A stretch of DNA of 64,000 bases from contig CAWJAM010000006.1 in the NCBI GenBank assembly GCA_963840835.1, forward strand, positions 1-64,000, in the 5' to 3' direction. The notes below the pieces were generated by a model. The model saw only the letters and a list, made by a program, of their open reading frames with translations, had not been told where the DNA came from and searched no databases. The stretch comes from Rubrobacter_D sp963840835. GTDB lineage: Bacteria; Actinomycetota; Rubrobacteria; Rubrobacterales; Rubrobacteraceae. How positions within the stretch are numbered: the first letter of the stretch is position 1; the number at the start of each line of letters is the position of its first letter. The position numbers and the translations under genes are program-made. Shown here one piece after another: positions 33,136 to 40,675 of this stretch.

Positions 33136-33828
33136 GTGAAAGAGAGAGACCACGACTATCTCTTCGAACAGTTCCGCGTCGAACGCGGGTGCCTCGGCTA
33201 CGTGGTCGCCAGCGCCCGTCGGGCCGCGGTCTTCGACCCCGAACTCGAGATGGTCGAGCCCATGCTCGATTTCGTCTTCGAGCACGGCCTCAAGCCAGCC
33301 TACATAGTGGATACCCACACGCACGCCGACCACATCTCGGGCGCCAGGGAGCTCAAGGCAAAGACGACGGCCAAGATCGTCATGCACGAGAACGCCCCGG
33401 CGAGCTGCGTGGACATAAGGGTCGAGGATGGCGACCGGCTGCCGATCGGCGACCTCTCGATAAAGTTCGTTCATACTCCGGGGCACGCCAAGGACCTCGT
33501 CTCCGTGATGCTGCCAGACCGCATCCTCACCGCCGACGCCCTCCTGATAGGGTCCTGCGGGCGCACCGACCTCCCAAACGGCAACGCCGTCCGCCAGTAC
33601 CACAGCCTGTATTACACTTACCGTTCCCTCCCCGACGACCTGCTCGTCTACCCCGGGCACGACTACAACGACCGCGATCGCTCGACCTTGAAGGAGGAGA
33701 AGGAGAACAACCCCAAGATGCACTTCGACACGGAGGAGGAATTCGTCGATTACATGGAACGGGAGAACCCGGACACGCTAACGCCCGTCTACCAACTGGC
33801 CGACGCCCTGAAAGCGAATATGGCTTGA
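33136..33828 (+). CDS. Persulfide dioxygenase-like MBL-fold protein
   Basis: A 230-residue metallo-beta-lactamase-fold protein of the ETHE1/sulfur dioxygenase branch, oxidising glutathione or another low-molecular persulfide to sulfite with one iron. The metal motif HTHADH is at 61-66, ISGAREL follows as in ETHE1, and GRTDLPNG and YPGHDYND match the family C-terminal ligand loops. There is no fused rhodanese domain. The start is GTG 33136 behind GAAGGAGGAG; an upstream ATG at 33100 would add an Arg-rich leader. Together with the sulfite oxidase 40 bp upstream, it gives a persulfide-sulfite-sulfate route. Confidence 0.87.
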   Translation: MKERDHDYLFEQFRVERGCLGYVVASARRAAVFDPELEMVEPMLDFVFEHGLKPAYIVDTHTHADHISGARELKAKTTAKIVMHENAPASCVDIRVEDGDRLPIGDLSIKFVHTPGHAKDLVSVMLPDRILTADALLIGSCGRTDLPNGNAVRQYHSLYYTYRSLPDDLLVYPGHDYNDRDRSTLKEEKENNPKMHFDTEEEFVDYMERENPDTLTPVYQLADALKANMA

Positions 33829-33886
33829 AAGGCTTCAGGCTTCAGGAATAACCTGTAGTCCGATGCCTCTACGAAAGGAGTGACGA

Positions 33887-34381
33887 ATGAGCGTAACCGA
33901 CGAACTATTAAGGAACAACGAGGAGTACGTGAGCTCGTTCGACAAGGGCGATCTCCCGATGCCTCCGGGCAAGCACATCGCCATCGTCACGTGCATGGAC
34001 GCCCGTTTGAGCCCTTACGTCATGCTCGGGCTTCAGGAGGGCGACGCGCACGTCATACGCAACGCCGGGGGTGTGATCACCGACGACGAGATCCGCTCTC
34101 TGATGATCTCCCAGCGCCTGCTCGGGACAGAAGAGATCATGCTCATACAACACACGGACTGCGGGATGCTGACCTTCTCAGACGACGAGGTGAAGCAGCA
34201 GATCCACGACGACGTGGGCATTAAGCCCCACTTCTCCCTGGAGTCGTTCTCCGATCTCGACGTGAACCTGCACCAGTCCATCGCCCGCATAAAGACGAGC
34301 CCGTTCATCCCCAACAAGGAGAGCGTACGCGGCTTCGTCTACGAGGTCGAGACCGGGCGCCTTCGAGAAGTCACGAGCTAG
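33887..34381 (+). CDS. Beta-class carbonic anhydrase
   Basis: A 164-residue small beta-carbonic anhydrase interconverting CO2 and bicarbonate in the cytosol. The zinc ligands are Cys36 (in TCMDARLSPY), His89 and Cys92 (HTDCGM), and the Asp38-Arg40 dyad is intact. The short form with RNAGGVITDDEIRSL is typical of actinobacterial and archaeal Cab-like enzymes. ATG 33887 follows GAAAGGAG. It stands 58 bp after the persulfide dioxygenase-like gene on the same strand, possibly co-transcribed. Its stop runs directly into a repeat array. Confidence 0.9.
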   Translation: MSVTDELLRNNEEYVSSFDKGDLPMPPGKHIAIVTCMDARLSPYVMLGLQEGDAHVIRNAGGVITDDEIRSLMISQRLLGTEEIMLIQHTDCGMLTFSDDEVKQQIHDDVGIKPHFSLESFSDLDVNLHQSIARIKTSPFIPNKESVRGFVYEVETGRLREVTS

Positions 34382-34722
34382 TCAGCACGCTCCGGCCTTC
34401 GGCCTACGCTTGTCGGCACGCTCGGGCTAGCGCCCTCGCTTGTCAGCAACGCTAAGCCCTCCGGGCTCGCGGTTGGCTTTTTGGTTCAGGCCTCGCTCTG
34501 CGGCACACGAAGAATCGCTGCCCACGGCGGTAGGGTACGATGCTCATGGCGGCGCCGCGAGACGACTTCCTGACAAGGCGCCGACCGGAGGGAGGCGCCG
34601 GGCTGACAAGCGAAGGCGTCAGCCTGAGCGTGCCGACAAGCGGAGCCCGAAGGGCGTAGCGTGCTGACTAGCTGCCGTAGGCAGCGTGCTGCGAAGCAGG
34701 CGCAGGCGGCGTGCTGACATGC
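34381..34722. repeat. Two opposed palindrome-cored repeat arrays
   Basis: From 34381 to about 34465 units run as GTCAGCACGCT-core-CGCTT. From about 34600 to 34722 they run in the opposite sense as GCTGACAAGCG-core-AGCGTGC. Cores include CGGCCTTCGGCC and GCCCGAAGGGC. The middle 130 bp is unique and holds no gene. This is the largest array in the window. Confidence 0.7.
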
Positions 34723-34746
34723 TAAAGTGCGGATTTTGGGGCAATC

Positions 34747-36318
34747 GTGCGGGGACGGCCTGGATTGAGCAAGAAATCGAAGAGGGCGCTGACGCGTGGG
34801 GATTTCTTGAGGGCCGCGGGCGTCGGAGCGGCGGGGGCGACCCTGCTCGGAGCGGCCGGGTGCGGCGGGCTCGCCGGCAAGGGGCCTCGCCTGCCGGAAG
34901 AGTACCTGCCCGGCGGGGGGGCTGGGCCGAACGTCATCCTGGTGATCATTGACACCCTCAGGCGGGACCACGTCGGCGCCTACGGCAACCCCTGGATCCA
35001 GACCCCCACCCTCGACGCCCTCGCCGAAGAGAGCCTGCTGTTCACCCGCGCCCACCCCGAGGCGATGCCCACCCTGCCGGCCAGGCGCGCCATCCACACG
35101 GGGATGAGGACCTGGCCGACCCGCCCTCCCTCCTACGGGTGGAAATCCATACCCGCCGGGCAGACCACAGTGGCCGAGACGCTCTCGAGGGAGGGCTTCG
35201 GCACCTACCTCGTGACCGACACCTACGTCCAGTTTCGTGGCGATCTGAACTTCGGTCGGGGCTTTGACTACTACCGGACGATCCGGGGCCAGGAGAAGGA
35301 CACCTACAAGGACCCGTCCTCGGTGAACGAAGAGTGGATGCGAGAACACTACCTGATCCTCGGCGAGGGCAAGAAGGCCCGCCAGTACCTCGCCAACGTC
35401 CAGGACCGCAACGGCGAAGAAGACTACTTCGCCCCCAGGGTGTTCTCCGACGCCGCGCAGGCGCTGGATGAGGCCGTCGGGGAGAACAGGCCTTTTTTCC
35501 TGGTGGCTGACTGCTACGACCCGCACGAGCCCTGGGACCCGCCACAGGAGTACGTCTCCCTCTACGACGAAGGCTACACGGGCAAGGAACCCCTCGACGA
35601 TAACTACGGCAGGGACGACTACCTCACCGACCGCCAACTCCTCAGGATGAGGGCGGCCTACGCCGGGGAGGTCACCATGATGGACCGCTGGCTCGGCAAG
35701 TTCATCGAGAGGGCGTACGAGATCGGGGTGATGGAGAGGACTCTGCTCGTCGTCGTAAGCGATCACGGCCACCTCCTCGGGGAGCACGGTTACACGGGCA
35801 AGCTCGCCTACGCCCTCTACCCCGAGATGACGGACACCGTCCTCATGGTGAGGCACCCGCGGGGCGAAGGGGCCGGAACGAGCAGCGACTTCTACGCCTC
35901 GACCCACGACGTTGCACCGACCATCCTCGGCTTCCTTGGAATAGAGCAGCCCGCGCCCATGGACGGGCAGAACCTCATACCCCTCCTCGAAGGCAAGGAG
36001 CCCCTAGAACCGAGAGACCACATCACCCAGGGCTACAAAGACTACGTCTGCTGCCGCGACGAGTACAGGGTGATGTTCTGCCGCAACGACGGGACCGACG
36101 CCCACCTCTTCGACGCCGTAAACGACGCGGACCAGAGGAGAGACCTGGCAGAGACCGAGCCCGAGACCGTGAGAAGGATGTACGAAGATTACGCCCAGAG
36201 AGGACGCTGCAGGACGCCTTCCCAATTTCTGAAAGCAAGGCTTCAGGTTTCAGGCATCCGGCAACAGGTTTCAGGAGGGTTTTTGTGGCGTGATTTGCCG
36301 AGTGGAGACACCGTATAG
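34747..36318 (+). CDS. Exported sulfatase-fold lipoprotein, Thr nucleophile site
   Basis: A 523-residue sulfatase-superfamily protein with a Tat-like leader (ALTRGDFLRAAG, only one Arg of the twin pair) and a lipobox ending at Cys39 (LLGAAGC), so it is probably anchored outside the membrane. The metal site begins with Asp69 (VIIDTLRRDHVGAYG), and SDHGHLLGEHG follows later. As in the protein at 17658, the formylglycine position is Thr109 (TLPARRAIHTG). The two are related along the sequence, including the DPHEPWDPP segment. The frame runs past the likely natural end into repeat sequence, giving an odd tail (RLQVSGIRQQVSGG). The GTG at 34747 has only a weak ribosome site. Confidence 0.8.
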   Translation: MRGRPGLSKKSKRALTRGDFLRAAGVGAAGATLLGAAGCGGLAGKGPRLPEEYLPGGGAGPNVILVIIDTLRRDHVGAYGNPWIQTPTLDALAEESLLFTRAHPEAMPTLPARRAIHTGMRTWPTRPPSYGWKSIPAGQTTVAETLSREGFGTYLVTDTYVQFRGDLNFGRGFDYYRTIRGQEKDTYKDPSSVNEEWMREHYLILGEGKKARQYLANVQDRNGEEDYFAPRVFSDAAQALDEAVGENRPFFLVADCYDPHEPWDPPQEYVSLYDEGYTGKEPLDDNYGRDDYLTDRQLLRMRAAYAGEVTMMDRWLGKFIERAYEIGVMERTLLVVVSDHGHLLGEHGYTGKLAYALYPEMTDTVLMVRHPRGEGAGTSSDFYASTHDVAPTILGFLGIEQPAPMDGQNLIPLLEGKEPLEPRDHITQGYKDYVCCRDEYRVMFCRNDGTDAHLFDAVNDADQRRDLAETEPETVRRMYEDYAQRGRCRTPSQFLKARLQVSGIRQQVSGGFLWRDLPSGDTV

Positions 36319-36395
36319 TGCTTGCCTGGGCTCATCCTTTTCGAGGACCGCTGTAGAGCGCCGTATGGTGTATACCTGGGCTCCCTCCGCAGAAC

Positions 36396-36494
36396 AATCT
36401 GCCGCTGCAGTTGACCAGCTTCGTGAGTCGCGGGCGGGAGGTCGCCGATCTGGAGGCGGTCCTGGCGGGTGGGGCGTGTTTGGTTACCAAGTGA
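36396..36494 (+). pseudogene. Remnant of a LuxR-ATPase regulator gene
   Basis: 32 codons (NLPLQLTSFVSRGREVADLE onward) followed by TGA match the segment just before the P-loop of the LuxR-ATPase at 37393 (NLPAELTSFVGRGREVEDLE onward). Similarity stops at LVT, where the intact gene continues into its Walker A motif. The fragment abuts the 3' end of the PIN-toxin gene, which is on the other strand. It is a relic of a second regulator copy. Confidence 0.65.
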
Positions 36495-36506
36495 CGACCA
36501 TCGTCG

Positions 36507-36923
36507 CTAAGGGTCAGGCTCGTGCCATCCTACGCCGAGCTTGCGAAAATCCGCGTCGAAGGACGCCACGCCCTCGCCGCGAGACCGGGCCGTCTGGGCG
36601 AGAAGCGCGTCGACGAAGTCTACGTTCTCTTCCGCCATACTCTCCAGCGCACCGGTCACCGTCCTCGAGCCCTCGACCTTCAGCCCGTGGTCGACGAGCA
36701 ACGGTACCAGAGCGGCGGAGATCTCCTGCTTCGAATACCCGTAGAAAGACTGCAGTACCCACACCGTCTCTGCCACCACCACCGAATGGACCTTGAGGGA
36801 AAGTTCACCCCGCTGCGCCCCCTCCAGCAGCTTCGCGGCCCTCGCGGCAAGCTCGGGCGGCTCGTCGGTAAGGAAGCGCAAGAGCACGTTGGCATCCGCC
36901 CAGTAGACGCCCCCGTTGCTCAA
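36507..36923 (-). CDS. PIN-domain toxin (VapC-like ribonuclease)
   Basis: A 138-residue PIN-domain nuclease, probably the toxin of a type II module that cuts RNA with Mg2+ or Mn2+. The acidic residues are in place: Asp10 (ADANVLLRFL), Glu near 52 (VAETVWVL), Asp near 101 and 104 (VDFVDALLA) and Asp near 119-121 (FDADFRKLG). TTG 36923 overlaps the antitoxin's stop by four bases (TTGA), so its translation depends on the antitoxin message. That antitoxin frame is interrupted by a one-base shift, which raises the question of how the toxin is held in check. Confidence 0.8.
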   Translation of the reverse strand: MSNGGVYWADANVLLRFLTDEPPELAARAAKLLEGAQRGELSLKVHSVVVAETVWVLQSFYGYSKQEISAALVPLLVDHGLKVEGSRTVTGALESMAEENVDFVDALLAQTARSRGEGVASFDADFRKLGVGWHEPDP

Positions 36924-37184
36924 GAAGAACCCCGCCCGAGCGTCTCACGGACCGCCCAATCCCGCGCCGCCTCCCGCTCGGCCTCCTTCCCAGGGTATCG
37001 CCCCCTCGCCGGCAGACTACCCTTGAGTTCTCGCCAGAGTCCTGCGCCTCTCGACCTCGAGGCGCACAGAGCCCCCCTCTAGCAGCTCGAACACCAGCCG
37101 GTCCCCAACCCTCAGTCCCAACCTCTCCCGTACCTCCTTCGGAACGGTGAGTTGTCCCTTACTGGTAAGAGTAGCCTTTATCAT
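36920..37184 (-). pseudogene. AbrB/SpoVT-type antitoxin with frameshift
   Basis: From ATG 37184 the frame gives a clear AbrB-fold DNA-binding domain (MIKATLTSKGQLTVPKEV, then RLGLRVGDRLVFELL) for 55 residues and stops at TAG 37017. The usual antitoxin tail appears in another frame as LWRELKGSLPARGRY and ends at TGA 36920-36922, overlapping the toxin start. The span of 265 bases is one more than a multiple of three, so one inserted base between about 37030 and 37045 splits the gene. The N-terminal product could still bind its operator but would lack the toxin-neutralising tail. Confidence 0.75.
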
Positions 37185-37392
37185 GAAAATTCTCCTTACT
37201 TTACGAGCAAGATCTTACCACGTGGCGACCATCCCACGTAGCCCCCTCAAGGAACAATGGTTATAATTGTTCTCAGGCAACGTTGGGAGAGTTGGATCTT
37301 ACCTTATTCGTCGGCGCAGATGGCCGTTCTTTCTTTAGCCGACCTCCTTGTCGGCGAGGTGAGGCTCTCCGGAGAAAACCCGAAGGTCTGAG

Positions 37393-39801
37393 GTGGCTGG
37401 CTCGTCCCGTAACACCCCGCACCGCTGCGACACTTCGGGCAGCGGCCCCGGCTCGCCTGTGGCCTTCCCCCGGATGCGTGTCGCGGAGCGCGTGGCCAGC
37501 AATCTGCCAGCGGAGCTCACAAGCTTCGTCGGGCGCGGGCGGGAGGTCGAAGATCTGGAGACGCTCCTCGAGGGAGAGGCGCGTTTGGTTACCCTCACCG
37601 GGCCAGGAGGATGCGGCAAGACTCGTCTGGCGCTATCCGCGGCGTCAAGACTGGCCGGAGGGTTCGAGGATGGCGTATGGTGGGTGGAGCTGGCGCCGCT
37701 CTCGGATCCCGCCCTCGTACCGCAGGCGGTGGCTTCGGCGATAGGCGTGCGCGAAGCGCCGGGGCGCTCCCCGACCGAGGCGCTACTGGAACATCTGGAG
37801 AGCCGGGAGCCGCTCCTCGTCCTCGACAACTGCGAGCACCTCGTACAGTGTTGCGCCGATCTCGTCGATACATTGTTGCGCTCCTGTCCCAGGGTGCGCG
37901 TCCTCGCGACCAGCCGCGAGACTCTGGGCATCGTCGGGGAGAGAGCCTGGCTGGTGCCCTCGCTCGCACTCCCAGGTCAACAGTCCTCCATCGAGGAGAT
38001 GATGCAGTCCGAAGCCATAAACCTCTTCGCCGAGCGGGCGCGGGCCGTGGTCTCGACGTTCGAGTTGACGGAGCACAACGCTCCCGCGGTAGCCAGGGTG
38101 TGCCGCATGCTGGACGGGATGCCTCTGGCAATAGAGCTTGCAGCAGCGAGGGTGAGGGTGCTCTCCGTGGGGCAGATCTCCTCCCGCCTGCAAGACTCTT
38201 TCGCCCTGTTGTCTGGAGGCAGCCGTACCGCCCTGCCCCGCCAGAGGACGCTCAAGGCCGCGATCGACTGGAGCTATGAGCTGCTGAGCGAAAACGAGCG
38301 CATCCTCCTGGGGAGGCTTTCTGTGTTCGCGGGTGGATGGACGCTGGAAGCGGCGGAGGCTGTAGGGTCCGGTGGTGGCATCGGGCGGGAGGAGGTGTTG
38401 GATCTGCTCGCTCATCTGGTGGACAAGTCGATGGTGGTGAGCGGGGCGGGAGCAGAGGGCGCTTTGCGCTATGGAATGCTGGAGCCGGTAAGGCAGTACG
38501 GAGAACAGAAACTCGAAGAGAGCGGGGAGGCGGCGCGAGTCCGCAAGCGGCACGCGGAGTATTACCTGGCCTTGGCCGAAGAAGCAGAGCCTGAACTAAA
38601 GGGAGCGGGGCAAGCACAGTGGCTGGGACGGCTGGAGAGGGATCGCGGCAACCTCCGGTCCGCTCTAGGGTGGTCGAGCGAGAGCGGGAATGCCGAACTG
38701 GGCTTGCGCCTGGCTGGGGCGCTGGAGCGGTTCTGGTGGGCGCGCGGACACCTGAGCGAGGGACGTAGATGGCTGGAAATGGGGCTCGCCGGCAGCGGAG
38801 AGTCACCGGCAGCTGCGCGGGCACAGGCGCTAAACGAGGCCGGTTGGCTGGCGCTCTGGCAAGACGACCTCCAGCGGGCAGTGGAGTTTCTCGAAGAGAG
38901 CCTTGATTCGTTCGAGGAGCTGGAGGACGAACGTGGCATCGCGACCTCGCTCACCAACCTGGGGCACGCGGTGCTGCACCAGGACGACAAGGAGCGGCTG
39001 AAGGCGCTGAGCAGGGAGGCCGAGACGCTGCGGGAGAGGTTCGTGGACCGGTGGGCGATTGCCGAGTTGCTCATTTTCCTGGGGATGGCGGCGCTCTACG
39101 AAGGAGATCACCAGCGGGGGGGGGCGCTGTTGGAGGAGAGCATGGCCTCTTTTCGGGATCTGGAGGATACGCAGCGCGTCACCATATGCGTCACCTACCT
39201 GTGGATGGCCGCGCTCGAGGGCGGGGAGCATGACCGGGCGGCGGCGCTGTTGGAGGAGGATTTCCGCCGGTTGCAGAGGCTGGAGATCAAACCACGAATA
39301 CAGATCTACGACGGCCTGATGGGATTGGCCGTTCTGGCCGCCCTGGGCGGAAGACCGGCTCGCGCGACGCGGCTGTGCGGAGCAGCGGAGACCCTGCGAG
39401 AAGCCATCAACCTCTCACTCCTGATGTGGGATCATACGCCTACTAATTTCGAGACCCAACTGAACACCGCGCGCTCCCGGCTAGAGGAGACCGCGGGGGA
39501 AGCGGCGTGGGCCGAAGGGCAAGCGATGTCTCCAGAAGAGGCAGTCGACTACGCCCTCTCAGAAGGGGAAAAGCCAGGCTCATCCCCTCCCTCCACAACG
39601 TCTTACCCGGCCGGCTTGAGCGCAAGGGAGGTAGAGGTGCTGAGGCTCGTGGCAAAGGGCCTCACTAACCCCCAGATAGCAAAGGAACTGTTCATCAGCC
39701 CGCGCACCGTGGACCGGCATCTCAATTCCGTCTACCGCAAGGTGGGGGTAAGCTCCCGGGTCGCTGCCGCCCGATTCGCCACGGAACACGACCTCCTCTG
39801 A
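37393..39801 (+). CDS. LuxR-family regulator with ATPase and TPR domains
   Basis: An 802-residue LAL-like transcription regulator. It has an NB-ARC-type ATPase (Walker A GPGGCGKT at 70-77, Walker B LLVLD at 141-145, SGGSRTALPRQRTLKAAIDW near 275-295), a long middle of TPR-like helical repeats (about 400-700), and a C-terminal LuxR helix-turn-helix (LSAREVEVLRLVAKGLTNPQ, about 737-795). Such proteins respond to an unknown ligand by ATP-driven oligomerisation. The GTG at 37393 is a guess: conserved sequence begins only at ASNLPAEL, so ATG 37474 is also possible. Nothing adjacent reveals its target. A remnant of a close paralogue lies 0.9 kb upstream. Confidence 0.85.
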   Translation: MAGSSRNTPHRCDTSGSGPGSPVAFPRMRVAERVASNLPAELTSFVGRGREVEDLETLLEGEARLVTLTGPGGCGKTRLALSAASRLAGGFEDGVWWVELAPLSDPALVPQAVASAIGVREAPGRSPTEALLEHLESREPLLVLDNCEHLVQCCADLVDTLLRSCPRVRVLATSRETLGIVGERAWLVPSLALPGQQSSIEEMMQSEAINLFAERARAVVSTFELTEHNAPAVARVCRMLDGMPLAIELAAARVRVLSVGQISSRLQDSFALLSGGSRTALPRQRTLKAAIDWSYELLSENERILLGRLSVFAGGWTLEAAEAVGSGGGIGREEVLDLLAHLVDKSMVVSGAGAEGALRYGMLEPVRQYGEQKLEESGEAARVRKRHAEYYLALAEEAEPELKGAGQAQWLGRLERDRGNLRSALGWSSESGNAELGLRLAGALERFWWARGHLSEGRRWLEMGLAGSGESPAAARAQALNEAGWLALWQDDLQRAVEFLEESLDSFEELEDERGIATSLTNLGHAVLHQDDKERLKALSREAETLRERFVDRWAIAELLIFLGMAALYEGDHQRGGALLEESMASFRDLEDTQRVTICVTYLWMAALEGGEHDRAAALLEEDFRRLQRLEIKPRIQIYDGLMGLAVLAALGGRPARATRLCGAAETLREAINLSLLMWDHTPTNFETQLNTARSRLEETAGEAAWAEGQAMSPEEAVDYALSEGEKPGSSPPSTTSYPAGLSAREVEVLRLVAKGLTNPQIAKELFISPRTVDRHLNSVYRKVGVSSRVAAARFATEHDLL

Positions 39802-39852
39802 TTCCACTCTAGCCATAACCCACCCCTCCCAACCCACCGCGATCTCCCACAC

Positions 39853-39903
39853 TTCAGCAAATACAACAAGCTGAAATGCTGACAGGCTGAAATGCTGAAT
39901 TGC
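39853..39903. repeat. Short GCTGAAATGCTGA repeats
   Basis: Four or five copies of GCTGAAATGCTGA-like steps in tandem. A related run, GCTGAAGTGCTGACC, lies at 12390-12415. The 39802-40059 spacer otherwise holds no gene. Confidence 0.5.
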
Positions 39904-40059
39904 TAACAATGGGTGTTTCCACCCATTGCGCGCCGTCCCGAGAATGGGTGTATCGAATGGGTGTTTCTCTGGATGGCACGTTTGCTCCGCTCCCTTAGTG
40001 TGACCCCAACGAACAGCGACACCCGCCAAACGAGAGAAGCGGGAGAAGGGAGCGAAAGG

Positions 40060-40302
40060 ATGAACGAGAGGCTAAGGAAATGGGCAGCTCTGGTGCTGGT
40101 CTTGATAACGATGCTGGCAGCGAACCTCGCTTTCGGGGAGGACCCCGGAGCGTGCTACGAGGCTTACCTGGAGAGCGGACTTACAGAGCAGCAGATGACA
40201 TTTGATGAGTTCCGCCACTTCTACTCAGACACCCTCTGCGCCCGAGGCGGCGAGAACTTTCAGGTGGCGCGCGAGGGCAGGGATCTTGGAGAGACGCAGT
40301 GA
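40060..40302 (+). CDS. Small secreted protein, unknown function
   Basis: An 80-residue protein with a clear signal peptide (KWAALVLVLITMLAANLAFG, cleavage likely after about residue 26). A short mature part follows with two Cys (ACYEAYLESGL and TLCARGG), possibly one disulfide. ATG 40060 follows AGCGAAAGG. It overlaps the next small gene by four bases if that begins at GTG 40299. I do not recognise the family. It precedes a secreted beta-helix protein, so the three may form an extracellular set. Confidence 0.5.
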   Translation: MNERLRKWAALVLVLITMLAANLAFGEDPGACYEAYLESGLTEQQMTFDEFRHFYSDTLCARGGENFQVAREGRDLGETQ

Positions 40303-40334
40303 GCGAGCAGCTACGAGGAAGAGAGGTACACGAG

Positions 40335-40550
40335 ATGGTCAAAGTAACGATAGAGGTACGCAGCGGATCAGCCCGCATCGGTGTAGCGGTGCAGGCAGAG
40401 AGTATCCAGCGGGCGCTGAGCCTGGTTAGAGGACGGTTCCCCGGCAGGCGTTGCCGGGTCGAGTTCCCCATAGAGCCCGAAGGTTACTTCGTCGCGGGTC
40501 ACAGTGCCCGAGCAGGGACGGTCGAGCTGCCGAAGGAGATGGCAGCTTGA
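40335..40550 (+). CDS. Small protein, unknown function
   Basis: A 71-residue basic protein (MVKVTIEVRSGSARIGVAVQ) with an alternating beta-alpha-beta pattern, no signal peptide and one Cys. The start could be ATG 40335 (AGGAAGAGAGG before it) or GTG 40299, which overlaps the previous stop in GTGA fashion. The codon pattern is consistent with coding. No family is recognised. It is sandwiched between a small secreted protein and a secreted beta-helix protein on the same strand. Confidence 0.5.
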   Translation: MVKVTIEVRSGSARIGVAVQAESIQRALSLVRGRFPGRRCRVEFPIEPEGYFVAGHSARAGTVELPKEMAA

Positions 40551-40675
40551 GAAGCGAGTGGGAGAAGACCCGCTCCCGGAGAAAGGAGGCACTCGGAAAG
40601 AAGTAAGCACAGGAACTACAGAGAGAACATTGGGAAATCAAAGCAAAGACCAACCGAAGAAAGGAAAAAGAGACA

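Noticed and set aside
34381..34722. CRISPR-like array
   Set aside because: The constant parts are short and degenerate, the variable parts are palindromic and not unique spacers, array sizes are small, the orientation flips in the middle, and no cas gene is present.
36235..36318. Genuine C-terminal domain of the sulfatase-fold lipoprotein
   Set aside because: The tail (RLQVSGIRQQVSGG) is encoded by tandem CAGGTTTCAGG-type repeat sequence and looks like read-through after loss of the original stop.
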